Below, one piece after another: positions 48,847-57,789 of a stretch of DNA of 64,000 bases. Source of the stretch: Herbidospora yilanensis (lineage in GTDB: Bacteria > Actinomycetota > Actinomycetes > Streptosporangiales > Streptosporangiaceae). Each line of letters starts with the position of its first letter. Within the stretch, counting starts at the first letter, position 1. Where the stretch lies: positions 1 to 64,000 of the forward strand of contig NZ_BBXE01000047.1 of NCBI RefSeq assembly GCF_001570565.1. Reading direction: 5' to 3'. The notes under the pieces were generated by a model that had not been told where the DNA came from, did not search any database, and worked only from the letters and a program-made list of their open reading frames with translations. The position numbers and the translations under genes were made by a program.

Positions 48847-49666
48847 GTTCGTCCAGGACGCCGTCGGCGACCGTCCGGGCGGGGCGCACGTATTCTTCCG
48901 CGCGCGCGTGGAAGACCTGCTCCGCCCGGATGGCCGGCCAGTCGTCGGGGAGATGCTCGGCCGGCAGGTGCGGGTCCTGCCGGACGAGCTGCAGCCAGTC
49001 GGTGTGCAGCAGGAGTTGCCTGACCAGGTCGTCGGGGGCCTCGGGGAGCGGGTTGGGCACGTCCCAGCGGGCCAGGAAGGCGCGGTAGCGGCGGGCGATC
49101 TGCTCGATGTCGAAGGCCTTGGCGACCAGGTCGGCTGCCTCGGTCGGGGTGTAGGCCCGCGCGGTCAGCACCGTCACGTGGTCGTCGACGTCGAGCCCGT
49201 CGAAGACGCCGGTGACGTCCTTGGTGCCCGGGGTGATCCACAACCCGCTCTGCAGCGGCCCGAACCCGGCCCAGACGAGGCGTGAGCGCAGGTCGTGGCG
49301 GGTGCTCCGGCGGCTGTCGGGCAACGAGAAGCCGACGACGGTCCAGGTGCCGTCCCAGTCGCGGTTCACCGCGCCGGTCTCCCAGACGCGGCGGCGGCCG
49401 TCGCGCAGCACCGTCTCGGCGTGGGGGGTGAGCCCGAGATAGACCCGCCGGCCGAGCCGGTGGCGGACCAGCAGGTTGCGTTTGACCATGCGCGCGAGCG
49501 TCGACCGGACGGCCTCCTCGGAGACGCCGAGTCGGGCGAAGACCTCGATGACGCTGCCGGAGGAGATGGCGGTGCCGCGGTCGAGGGCGTAGACGCCGAG
49601 GAAGCTGAAGATCAGGGATTGGGGGCGCGCGGAGGGCGCGGCCGGTCCGTCGCCGCCGATGGTCAC
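48836..49666 (-). CDS. PaaX-family regulator of the aromatic block
   Basis: The 276-residue protein has PaaX organisation: winged helix GTAISSGSVIEVFARLGVSEEAVRSTLARMVKRNLLVRHRLGRRVYLGLTP, then WDGTWTVVGFSLPDSRRSTRHDLRSRLVWAGFGPLQSGLWITPG, and the C-terminal LPDDWPAIRAEQVFHA. It is divergent from the amidohydrolase gene. A large palindrome lies between them, so it likely represses the amidohydrolase-MFS-CoA ligase genes until an aryl-CoA appears. Start GTG 49666. Confidence 0.88.
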   Translation of the reverse strand: MTIGGDGPAAPSARPQSLIFSFLGVYALDRGTAISSGSVIEVFARLGVSEEAVRSTLARMVKRNLLVRHRLGRRVYLGLTPHAETVLRDGRRRVWETGAVNRDWDGTWTVVGFSLPDSRRSTRHDLRSRLVWAGFGPLQSGLWITPGTKDVTGVFDGLDVDDHVTVLTARAYTPTEAADLVAKAFDIEQIARRYRAFLARWDVPNPLPEAPDDLVRQLLLHTDWLQLVRQDPHLPAEHLPDDWPAIRAEQVFHARAEEYVRPARTVADGVLDELIP

Positions 49667-49694
49667 AACGAAAGCGTAGACGGGCCAGATGTCA

Positions 49695-49726
49695 GGCACA
49701 TAATTGACGAAAGTCAGATTTGTGCC
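49695..49726. promoter_or_regulatory. Nested palindrome, probable PaaX operator
   Basis: GGCACA (49695-49700) and TGTGCC (49721-49726) enclose TGAC-GAAA-GTCA (49705-49716) symmetrically. It lies midway between the divergent paaX and amidohydrolase genes. TGAC-N4-GTCA recurs at 50615-50626 over the MFS gene promoter. Confidence 0.65.
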
Positions 49727-49738
49727 CAAGGAGGTCCC

Positions 49739-50599
49739 ATGAACGTCGGCGAACTCGTCGCCATCGACGTCCACACGCACGCCGAGGTCTCCGCCGACGG
49801 GCACGCCTCGCTGAGCGACGACCTGGCCGCCGCCTCGGCGAAGTACTTCAAGGAGGGGGCCCGGCCGACGATCCCCGAGATGGCCGCCCACTACCGCGAG
49901 CGCGGCATGGCGGCCGTGGTGTTCACCGTCGACGCCGAGCACGCCACCGGGCATCCGCGCATCTCCAACGAGGAGGTCGCGGAGAGTTGCGCCGCCCATG
50001 CCGACGTGCTGATCCCGTTCGCCAGCGTCGATCCGTGGAAGGGCAGGGCGGGGGTCAGGGAGGCCCGCAGGCTGGTGGGCGAGTACGGCGTGCGCGGCTT
50101 CAAGTTCCACCCGAGCGTCCAGGGCATGGCCCCCGACGACCGGGCGGCCTACCCCCTCTACGAGGCGATCGAGGAGCTGGGCGTGCCGGCGCTGTTCCAC
50201 ACGGGCCAGACCGGCATCGGCGCGGGCCTGCCGGGCGGCGGCGGGATCCGGCTGAAGTACTCCAACCCGATGCTGGTCGACGACGTCGCCGTGGACTTCC
50301 CCGAGTTGCGGATCATCCTGGCCCATCCGTCGTTCCCCTGGCAGGACGAGGCGCTGGCGGTCGCCACCCACAAGCCCAACGTCTACATCGACCTGTCGGG
50401 CTGGTCGCCGAAGTACTTCCCGCCGATCCTCGTCCGGTACGCCAACACGCTGCTCAAGGACAAGGTGCTGTTCGGCTCCGACTATCCGATGATCACGCCC
50501 GACCGGTGGCTCGCCGACTTCGACAAGCTCGACATCAAGCCCGAGGTCCGGCCGAAGATCCTCAAGGAGAACGCGGCCCGGCTGCTCGGTCTGAGTTGA
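49739..50599 (+). CDS. Amidohydrolase-family (amidohydrolase 2) metal hydrolase
   Basis: The 286-residue TIM-barrel enzyme has metal ligands in IDVHTHAEVS, a middle ALFHTGQTGIGAG, AHPSFPWQDEA and LFGSDYPMITPDRW (final Asp), a complete set for this family. Relatives act as decarboxylases or as 4-hydroxyphenyl-beta-ketoacyl-CoA hydrolases in hydroxycinnamate breakdown. Clustered with an acyl-CoA ligase and a symporter, the latter role is attractive but unproven. ATG 49739 follows AAGGAGG. Confidence 0.82.
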   Translation: MNVGELVAIDVHTHAEVSADGHASLSDDLAAASAKYFKEGARPTIPEMAAHYRERGMAAVVFTVDAEHATGHPRISNEEVAESCAAHADVLIPFASVDPWKGRAGVREARRLVGEYGVRGFKFHPSVQGMAPDDRAAYPLYEAIEELGVPALFHTGQTGIGAGLPGGGGIRLKYSNPMLVDDVAVDFPELRIILAHPSFPWQDEALAVATHKPNVYIDLSGWSPKYFPPILVRYANTLLKDKVLFGSDYPMITPDRWLADFDKLDIKPEVRPKILKENAARLLGLS

Positions 50600-50613
50600 T
50601 AGTGGGCAAAGGA

Positions 50614-50642
50614 TTGACGTCCGTCATGAATGTGCCTAACCT
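50614..50642 (+). promoter_or_regulatory. Promoter of the MFS gene with embedded TGAC-N4-GTCA
   Basis: TTGACG (50614-50619) and TAACCT (50637-50642) are separated by exactly 17 bases. The -35 box lies within TGAC-GTCC-GTCA (50615-50626), matching the core of the divergent paaX/amidohydrolase palindrome. Confidence 0.65.
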
Positions 50643-50688
50643 CCGGGCAGCAGGCGCAGCGGCTCACTCCCTGATCGAGGAGCTTGTC

Positions 50689-51987
50689 ATGTCGGACCCG
50701 TCGGTCTTACCCCACAGCCAGGTTCAGCTCCGCCGCGCGGTGGCCTCAAGCTTCCTGGGCAGCGTCATCGAGTACTACGACTTCCTGCTGTACGCCACCG
50801 CTTCGGCGGTGGTGTTCGGGAAGGTCTTCTTCTCCACCCTCGACCCGCTCACGGCCACGGTCGCCAGCTTCGGCACCTTCGCCACCGGCTATCTCGCCCG
50901 GCCCCTGGGCGGGGTGATCTTCGGCCACTTCGGCGACCGGCTCGGCCGCAAGCGCATGCTGGTCCTCACCATGACCCTGATGGGTCTGGCGAGCTTCCTC
51001 ATCGGCGTGCTGCCCACCTACGACCAGATCGGCGTGCTCGCCCCCGTCGCGCTGGTCGCGCTGCGGATCGTGCAGGGCCTCGCCATCGGCGGCGAGTGGG
51101 GCGGGGCCGTGCTGATGTCGGCCGAGCACGCCACCAGCAGGCGCGGTCTGTGGGCGAGCTTCACCAACGCCGGCGCCCCCTTCGGCATGGTGCTCTCGAC
51201 CGGCGCGCTGAGCGGCACCGCCGCGCTCCTCGACGAACAGGCGTTCCTGAGCTGGGGCTGGCGGGTGCCGTTCCTGCTGAGCATCCTCCTGCTGGCCGTC
51301 GGGCTGTTCGTCCGGCTGCGGGTCGAGGAGACCCCGGTGTTCGCGGCGGCCGGGCGCACCACCCGGATGCCGCTGCTGGAGGTGCTCCGCGACCACCCCA
51401 GGACCCTGCTGCTCGGCGTGGGCGTCGGCCTGTCGGCCTTCGTGGCGCAGGGCACGCTCACCACCTACCTGATCGCCTACGGGGTGCGGACCGGCTTCGC
51501 CCGCCAGGACGTGCTGAACGGCCTGACCCTCTCGTCGGCGCTGGCCGTGGTGAGCATCATCGGCTGGTCGGCGCTCTCCGACCGGACCGGCCGGCGGCCC
51601 GTCGTGCTGACCGGCGCGCTGCTGATGGCCGCCTTCGCGTTCGTGTTGTTCCCGATGGTGAACACCGGGAGCGTCGTGGTGCTCACCCTGGCGCTGGTGC
51701 TCGGCCAGGCGATCATCCACCCGCTGATGTACGGCCCGCTCGCCGCCCTCTACGCCGAACTCTTCCCCACCAGGAACCGGTACACGGGCGCCTCGCTCGG
51801 CTACCAGTTCGCCGGGCTCGGCGCCGGCCTCGGACCGCTGCTGTTCGCCCAGCTCGACGCCTCGTCGGGCGGCGGCGGCACGACGGCGATCTCCATCGTC
51901 ATCGCCGTGTGCTGCCTGGTGACGGTCGGCTGCGTGCTGGCGCTGCGGGAGACCAGCACCCGAGACCTCGCCGCCACCGATGCGTAA
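50689..51987 (+). CDS. MFS transporter of the metabolite/aromatic acid:H+ symporter type
   Basis: The 432-residue protein has 12 helices. The first loop pair EYYDFLLYATASAVVFGKVFF and the GGVIFGHFGDRLGRKRMLVLTM motif, with GGEWGGAVLMSAEHA, place it in the MHS branch, which imports organic and aromatic acids with protons. GGAG lies 7 bases before ATG 50689. Codon 7 is TTA. It overlaps the CoA ligase by eight bases, implying co-translation: import followed by CoA activation. Confidence 0.9.
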   Translation: MSDPSVLPHSQVQLRRAVASSFLGSVIEYYDFLLYATASAVVFGKVFFSTLDPLTATVASFGTFATGYLARPLGGVIFGHFGDRLGRKRMLVLTMTLMGLASFLIGVLPTYDQIGVLAPVALVALRIVQGLAIGGEWGGAVLMSAEHATSRRGLWASFTNAGAPFGMVLSTGALSGTAALLDEQAFLSWGWRVPFLLSILLLAVGLFVRLRVEETPVFAAAGRTTRMPLLEVLRDHPRTLLLGVGVGLSAFVAQGTLTTYLIAYGVRTGFARQDVLNGLTLSSALAVVSIIGWSALSDRTGRRPVVLTGALLMAAFAFVLFPMVNTGSVVVLTLALVLGQAIIHPLMYGPLAALYAELFPTRNRYTGASLGYQFAGLGAGLGPLLFAQLDASSGGGGTTAISIVIAVCCLVTVGCVLALRETSTRDLAATDA

Positions 51988-53434
51988 CGCCGGGCTCGGC
52001 GGCTGGCCCGCCCGCCGCGCCCGGATGAGCCCCGGCCGGACCGCGTTCGTGTACGCCGGCCGTCCGGTGACCTACGCCGAGTTCCACGAAAGGACCACCC
52101 GCCTGGCCTCCCGGCTGGACATCCGGCCGGGAGACCGGGTCGCCTATCTCGGCCCCAACCACGTGGCGCTGGCCGAGACCATGTTCGCCACCCACCTGCT
52201 CGGCGGGGTGTTCGTCCCGCTGAACTTCCGCCTGGCCGCGCCCGAGATCGCTTACATGCTGCGCGACTCGGGCGCGTCCCTCCTCGTGCACGACCCCGCG
52301 TACGCCCCGACGGAGCTGGAGATCCCGGCGGTGGACCTCGACGGGATCGAGGCGTGGATCGCGGCCGGCGACCCCGCCCCGATCGACGTGGCGGTCGCAC
52401 CGGGCGACGTGGCGCTGATCCTCTACACCTCGGGCACCACCGGCAGCCCGAAGGGCGCCATGCTGACCCACGCCAACCTGGTGTGGAACTGCGTCAACAT
52501 GATGATCGGCGTGGACCTGACGAGCACCGAGGTGACGCTGATCAGCGCGCCGCTCTTCCACGTCGCGGCCCTGAACCAGACCCTCCTGCCGACCTTCCTC
52601 AAGGGCGGCACCTCGGTGATCATGCCGTCGTGGCACGCCGACCGCTGCTACGACCTCATCGAGGAGCACGGCGTCACGTGGATGTTCGGGGTCACCACCA
52701 TGTTCGCCGACTTCGCCCGGTCGCCCCGCTGGCACGACGCCGACCTGTCGTCACTGCGCACCCTCATGTCCGGCGGGGCGCCGATCCCGGTGGCGCTGAT
52801 CCGGGCGTACCAGGAGCGCGGCCTGGTCTTCTGCCAGGGCTACGGGCTGACCGAGACGGCCCCCGGCGCCACCTTCCTGGAGGCGGCCGACAGCGAACGC
52901 CGGGCGGGCTCGGCCGGGGTGCCGGTCTTCTTCGCCGACGTGCGGGTGGACGCCCCCGCCGGAACCCCCGGCGAGGTGCTCATCCAGGGGCCGAACGTCA
53001 CCCCCGGCTACTGGCGCAACCCCGAGGCGACCGCCGCCGCCCTCACCGAGGACGGCTGGTTCCACTCCGGCGACGTCGGGGTCATGGACGACGAGGGGCA
53101 CCTCACCATCGTCGACCGCGTCAAGGACATGTACATCTCCGGCGGCGAGAACGTCTATCCGGCCGAGGTCGAGGCCGTGTTGTTCACCCATCCGGCGGTG
53201 GCGGAGGCGGCCGTGGTCGGCGTGCCCGACCCCCGATGGGGTGAGGTGGGCCGTGCCTTCCTCGTGCTCGTGGCGGGCGCCGAGGTGAGCGCCGGGGAAC
53301 TGACCGGCTTCCTGCGCGACCGGCTCGCGAAGTACAAGATCCCGGTGTATTTCGACGTCGTCGACGCCCTCCCGAAGACGGGCTCCGGCAAGATCCGCAA
53401 ACTGGAACTGCGTGCGCTCGGCGTGCCGAGATGA
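51980..53434 (+). CDS. Acyl/aryl-CoA synthetase (AMP-forming)
   Basis: The 484-residue ANL-superfamily enzyme: AMP-binding LYTSGTTGSPKGAMLTHANL (about residues 150-170), QGYGLTETAPGATF, the hinge region WFHSGDVGVMDDEGHLTIVDRVKDMYISGGENVYPAEVE, and the catalytic Lys in PKTGSGKIRKLELR. It activates a carboxylic acid, and the neighbours suggest an aromatic or phenylpropenoid acid. No hydratase or dehydrogenase is seen nearby, so later steps would be encoded elsewhere. Confidence 0.9.
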   Translation: MRNAGLGGWPARRARMSPGRTAFVYAGRPVTYAEFHERTTRLASRLDIRPGDRVAYLGPNHVALAETMFATHLLGGVFVPLNFRLAAPEIAYMLRDSGASLLVHDPAYAPTELEIPAVDLDGIEAWIAAGDPAPIDVAVAPGDVALILYTSGTTGSPKGAMLTHANLVWNCVNMMIGVDLTSTEVTLISAPLFHVAALNQTLLPTFLKGGTSVIMPSWHADRCYDLIEEHGVTWMFGVTTMFADFARSPRWHDADLSSLRTLMSGGAPIPVALIRAYQERGLVFCQGYGLTETAPGATFLEAADSERRAGSAGVPVFFADVRVDAPAGTPGEVLIQGPNVTPGYWRNPEATAAALTEDGWFHSGDVGVMDDEGHLTIVDRVKDMYISGGENVYPAEVEAVLFTHPAVAEAAVVGVPDPRWGEVGRAFLVLVAGAEVSAGELTGFLRDRLAKYKIPVYFDVVDALPKTGSGKIRKLELRALGVPR

Positions 53435-53938
53435 AGGTTTCAGCGGCTCGTGATCTACGCGAACGGCGCAGGGAGGTCCGAAACCCCAGGACCTCTGGCG
53501 CCGCGACACGCCCCGCTGTTTCTCGGAATGTTTCATACTCTTGACGCTGCCCAGTCGGCTGTTGTTTGCTACGCAAGACCTGTCAGGGTGGATTCACAGG
53601 AAGAAAGGAGCTGTGGCGACATGTGTGCGTGTTAACGCTCACATGTCGGTGAACTGCGCATCGTCTGAGGATGGACGCCGCATCCCTCCGCAGAGGTCGT
53701 CGATGAGGAGCCGCTGGTGAGAAGGCTCTTCCTGCTCCCGAGCTCCTGATCAGACCGATATGCGCCACACAGATGTCACGGCGGCCCCGGCTGGTATCCG
53801 GTTGTGCCACTCCGGTCACCGGCCGGGCCGCCTCGTCTCCCCTTGGACAGCACGCCGGACGCGCCGGCCCTGTTCTTCGCCTGCCCTGAAGCCGGTCGAG
53901 AGCGACCTCATCGTCCTACCGAGCGCAGAGGAAGTCGC
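53435..53938. other. Long regulatory region before the CE1/beta-helix genes
   Basis: These 504 bases lack a convincing gene. They hold TTGACG (53541-53546), a GGAATGTTTCATAC stretch and the large palindrome at 53617-53648. Confidence 0.5.
53617..53648. promoter_or_regulatory. Composite palindrome with LacI-type core
   Basis: CGACATGTG (53617-53625) and its complement CACATGTCG (53640-53648) flank TGTTAACGCTCACA (53630-53643), a LacI-like site similar to those at 43540 and 58663. It lies about 290 bases before the CE1-CBM13 start. Confidence 0.55.
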
Positions 53939-55267
53939 ATGACGTCAAGGTTAAGATCGATTCTCACGGCCGTCGTGGCGGCGGCCGGGCTGGTGCTGGC
54001 CGCAGGGCTGACGGCGACACCGGCCGGCGCCGCGGCGACCGCCGGGTGCGGGAAGGCGCCGACGCTCCGCAGCGGCACCCACACCATCCAGAGCAGCGGC
54101 AAGAGCCGGCAGTTCATCCTGCGGGTGCCCGACGGCTACGACAACAACCGGCAGTACCGGCTGATCTTCGCCTTCCACTGGCGGGGCGGCACCATGAACG
54201 ACGTCTCCTCCGGCGGCACCAGCGGGACCGCCTGGTCCTACTACGGGCAGCAGGAGCAGTCGAACAACAGCGCGATCCTGGTCGCGCCGCAGGGCTTCGG
54301 CAACGGCTGGGCCAACTCCGGCGGCGAGGACGTGCGCTTCGTCGACGACATGATCGCGCGCATCGAGAGCGACCTGTGCGTCGACACCACCCAGCGCTTC
54401 GCCACCGGGTTCAGCTACGGCGGCGGCATGAGCTACTCCCTGGCGTGCTCGCGGGCCACGGTCTTCCGCGCGGTCGCCGTCTTCGCCGGCGCCCAGCTCA
54501 GCGGGTGTGAGGGCGGCACGCAGCCCATCGCGTACATGGGCCTGCACGGGATCAGCGACAACGTGCTGAACATCTCCCAGGGACGGTCGCTGCGCGACCG
54601 GTTCGTCCGCAACAACGGATGCACCGCGCAGAACCCGCCGGAGCCCGCCGCCGGCAGCCGCAGCCACACCCTCACCACCTACTCGGGCTGCCGCTCCGGT
54701 TACCCGGTCGTCTGGGCCGCCTTCGACAACGGGCACATGCCCGGCCCGGTCGACGGCACCTACGCGGAGAGCGGTGTCACGACCTGGACCAAGGGCGAGG
54801 TGTGGAAGTTCTTCTCCCAGTTCGGCAGCGGCACCAACCCCAACCCCTCGCCGTCGCCCACGCCCACCACGTCTCCGGGCGCGACCGCTCCGCTGCGCGG
54901 GGTCGGCTCCGGCCGCTGCCTGGACGTCAGCGGCGCCTCCCAGGCCAACGGCGCGGTGATCCAGCTCTGGGACTGCAACGGGCAGGCCAACCAGCAGTGG
55001 ACCACCACCGCCGCCGGTGAGCTGCGGGTCTACGGCGGCAAGTGCCTCGACGTGAGCGGCGCGGGCACCGCCGACGGCACCGCGGTGACCATCTGGGACT
55101 GCAACGGCCAGAACAACCAGAAGTGGCGCCTCAACTCCGACGGCAGCATCACCGCCGTCGGCGCGAACAAGTGCCTCGACGTGTCCAACTACGGCACCGC
55201 CAACGGCTCCCGGATCCACATCTGGGCCTGCCACGGCGGCACCAACCAGCGCTGGACGCGCGCCTGA
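53939..55267 (+). CDS. Secreted CE1/feruloyl-esterase-like enzyme with CBM13
   Basis: The 442-residue protein has a signal peptide ending AGAAA. Its catalytic domain (RQFILRVPDGYDNNRQYRLIFAFHWRGG) differs from the two other CE1 enzymes and resembles FaeB/polyhydroxybutyrate-depolymerase-type feruloyl esterases. Ser159 is in TGFSYGGGMSYSLAC; His is likely in AFDNGHMPGP. Seven or more Cys suggest disulfides. A Ser-Pro linker and three CBM13 repeats (CLDVSG, CLDVSG and CLDVSN) follow. GAGGAAG precedes ATG 53939; codon 5 is TTA. It is 42 bases before the beta-helix gene, probably one operon. Confidence 0.85.
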   Translation: MTSRLRSILTAVVAAAGLVLAAGLTATPAGAAATAGCGKAPTLRSGTHTIQSSGKSRQFILRVPDGYDNNRQYRLIFAFHWRGGTMNDVSSGGTSGTAWSYYGQQEQSNNSAILVAPQGFGNGWANSGGEDVRFVDDMIARIESDLCVDTTQRFATGFSYGGGMSYSLACSRATVFRAVAVFAGAQLSGCEGGTQPIAYMGLHGISDNVLNISQGRSLRDRFVRNNGCTAQNPPEPAAGSRSHTLTTYSGCRSGYPVVWAAFDNGHMPGPVDGTYAESGVTTWTKGEVWKFFSQFGSGTNPNPSPSPTPTTSPGATAPLRGVGSGRCLDVSGASQANGAVIQLWDCNGQANQQWTTTAAGELRVYGGKCLDVSGAGTADGTAVTIWDCNGQNNQKWRLNSDGSITAVGANKCLDVSNYGTANGSRIHIWACHGGTNQRWTRA

Positions 55268-55309
55268 GAAAGCGGCCCCCGGCCGAACGCTCCCCCCAAG
55301 GAAGGCTCC

Positions 55310-57697
55310 ATGCTCCCGTTCTCCTTATCCGCCCTGAGAAGGGTGTTGTCCGCCGGGACCACCGCGCTCGGGCTCACCGTGGCGGTCACCGTCGCGGCCC
55401 CGGTCTCCCCGGCCGCCGCGGCGACCACGACCCTGTACGTCTCGGCCACCGGTTCTGGCACCGCGTGCACCTCGGCGCAGCCGTGCTCGATCTCGGCGGC
55501 CCAGACGGCGGTCCGGTCGCTGAACGCCGCCATGTCCGGTGACATCGTCGTCGAACTGGCCGCGGGCACCTACCGGCTGACCACGCCGCTCAGGCTGACG
55601 GCCGCCGACTCGGGCAACAACGGCTACACCGTGCGCTGGCAGGCCGCCGCCGGCGCCCGGCCGGTGATCACCGGCGCCCGGGCCGTCACCGGCTGGACGC
55701 TGGCCGACTCCGCCAAGAACATCTGGCGGGCCAACGTGGGCACCGGCGTCGACACCCGCCAGCTCTACGTCAACGGCGCGGCCGCGATCCGGGCGCGCAC
55801 CCAGGTCAACCGGGCCGACTTCACCGCGAGCAGCACCGGCATGCGCTTCACCAACAGCGCCCTGAACTACCTCAACAACCTGGCGAACCAGAGCCGGGTC
55901 GAGATGGAGAGCGTCGGGTCGTTCACCGACCGGTACTCCCCGGTGCAGAGCATCAGCGGCGGCCAGATCACGATGCAGCAGCCGGCCTGGAACAACAACA
56001 ACTTCGGCTACGACACCTTCACCCAGCCGCACCGGGCCGGGCCGCTCTACCTGGCCAACGCCTACGAGTTCCTCGACGCCGCGGGCGAGTGGTACCTCAA
56101 CACCGGCACCGGGGTCCTCTACTACATCCCGGCCTCCGGCCAGAACATGAGCAGCCTCAGCGTCGAGATGCCGGTGCTGCAGTCACTGGTGTCGGTGGGC
56201 GGCACCCTGTCCGCGCCCGCCCACCACATCACGTTCTCCGGCATCACCTTCACCGGCACGACGTGGCTCGGCCCGAGCAGCAACCAGGGCTTCGTCGACC
56301 AGCAGACCGGTTCCTACATCTACGGCAACTGGAGCTGGCCCGGCTTCTCGACCTGCCACAACGGATGCACGCAGTTCGAGGCCGCCCGGCCGAACTGGAA
56401 CCAGATGCCCGCGGCCGTGCAGATCTCGGCGGCCGACAGCATCACCTTCGGCGACTCCCAGTTCGTCAACCTCGGGCAGACCGCCATCGGGATCGGCAAC
56501 GACGCCAACGCCAACACCAGCGGCGTCGGCCTGGCGGCGAGCAACATCACGATCACCCGGTCGGAGATCGCCCGCAGCTCGGCCGGCGGCGTCGTGGTCG
56601 GCGGGGTCAGGGCCGACGCCCACCACCCCAGCGACCAGCGCATGGTCAACCGCAACATCACGATCAGCAACAACCGCATCCACGACCTGGGGCTGGACTA
56701 CCGGGGCATCGTGTCGGTGCTGACCACCTACGTCAGCGACGCGACGGTGTCGTACAACGAGGTCTACAACATGCCCTACACCGGCATGTCGATCGGCTAC
56801 GGCTGGGGCGCCAACGACACCGGCGGCAACACCCAGTACGCCAACCGGGGCCTGTACAACTACCAGCCCCGCTACACGACCCCGACGACCGCCTCGAACA
56901 ACCGGCTCATCGGCAACTACGTCCACGACGTGATGCAGCAGATGAACGACGGCGGCTGCATCTACACCCTGTCGTGGAACCCGGGCGCGGTCATCAGCGA
57001 CAACTACTGCCTGCGCACCAACGGGCACTTCGGCGTCTACTTCGACGAGGGGTCCAAGTACTACACCGTCAGGAACAACGTCTTCTCCTCCATCGGAGTG
57101 TGGGCCACCGCCAACTACTGGGGCGGGGAGAACATGGGCAACTGGACGGTCACCGGGAACTGGACCAGCAGCAGTTCCACCAACGTGACCAACGGTGACC
57201 GGGGCAACGTCGTCAACAACAACGTCGTCGTCTCCAACGGAAGCTGGCCCTCGGGCGCCCAGGCCGTCATGAACGCCGCCGGGCCGCAGGGCGGCACCAC
57301 CAACCCGCAGACCGTGGAGCTGGTGGGCGTGCAGTCGAACCGGTGCGTCGACGTGCAGAACAACAGCAACGCCAACGGATCGCCGACGCACATCTGGGAC
57401 TGCTCCGGGGTGTCCACCCAGCGGTGGACGCGGACGTCGTCCGGGCAGTTCACGGTGTTCGGGAACAAGTGCCTGGACGCCTCGGGCCAGGGCACCGCCA
57501 ACGGGACCCCGGTGGTGATCTGGGACTGCAACGGCGGCGCCAACCAGCGGTGGACCGTCAACGCCGACGGCACCATCTCCGGCGTCCAGTCGGGGTTGTG
57601 CCTGGACGTGTCCGGCAACGCCACGGCCAACGGCAGCCGCGTGCAGCTCTGGTCCTGCCACGCCGGCGCGAACCAGCGCTGGACCCTGCGGGGCTGA
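55310..57697 (+). CDS. Secreted right-handed beta-helix enzyme with CBM13
   Basis: The 795-residue exported protein has a signal peptide ending near SPAAAA. Next comes TTLYVSATGSGTACTSAQPCSISAAQTAVRSLN, the usual entry strand of beta-helix polysaccharide enzymes. A beta-helix of about 580 residues follows, with many Asn-ladder turns (ITISNNRIHDLGLDY, ATVSYNEVYNMPYTGMSIGYGWG and VISDNYCL). It ends in a CBM13. The layout recalls GH141-like enzymes or lyases acting on plant polysaccharides; I cannot fix the family. It is strongly similar to the truncated gene at 62883. Codon 6 is TTA (55325-55327). Confidence 0.82.
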   Translation: MLPFSLSALRRVLSAGTTALGLTVAVTVAAPVSPAAAATTTLYVSATGSGTACTSAQPCSISAAQTAVRSLNAAMSGDIVVELAAGTYRLTTPLRLTAADSGNNGYTVRWQAAAGARPVITGARAVTGWTLADSAKNIWRANVGTGVDTRQLYVNGAAAIRARTQVNRADFTASSTGMRFTNSALNYLNNLANQSRVEMESVGSFTDRYSPVQSISGGQITMQQPAWNNNNFGYDTFTQPHRAGPLYLANAYEFLDAAGEWYLNTGTGVLYYIPASGQNMSSLSVEMPVLQSLVSVGGTLSAPAHHITFSGITFTGTTWLGPSSNQGFVDQQTGSYIYGNWSWPGFSTCHNGCTQFEAARPNWNQMPAAVQISAADSITFGDSQFVNLGQTAIGIGNDANANTSGVGLAASNITITRSEIARSSAGGVVVGGVRADAHHPSDQRMVNRNITISNNRIHDLGLDYRGIVSVLTTYVSDATVSYNEVYNMPYTGMSIGYGWGANDTGGNTQYANRGLYNYQPRYTTPTTASNNRLIGNYVHDVMQQMNDGGCIYTLSWNPGAVISDNYCLRTNGHFGVYFDEGSKYYTVRNNVFSSIGVWATANYWGGENMGNWTVTGNWTSSSSTNVTNGDRGNVVNNNVVVSNGSWPSGAQAVMNAAGPQGGTTNPQTVELVGVQSNRCVDVQNNSNANGSPTHIWDCSGVSTQRWTRTSSGQFTVFGNKCLDASGQGTANGTPVVIWDCNGGANQRWTVNADGTISGVQSGLCLDVSGNATANGSRVQLWSCHAGANQRWTLRG

Positions 57698-57704
57698 TGA
57701 AACG

Positions 57705-57735
57705 AGGGGGGCCGGTCTCGGCGTCCGGCCCCCCT
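57705..57735 (+). terminator. Hairpin terminator after the beta-helix gene
   Basis: AGGGGGGCCGG (57705-57715) pairs perfectly over 11 bases with CCGGCCCCCCT (57725-57735) around a 9-base loop, eight bases after the stop. Confidence 0.8.
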
Positions 57736-57789
57736 TCGGCGTGGATGTGCGGCCTCATGGTGAGGTCCATCAGTCGTACTCTTGGAGGT

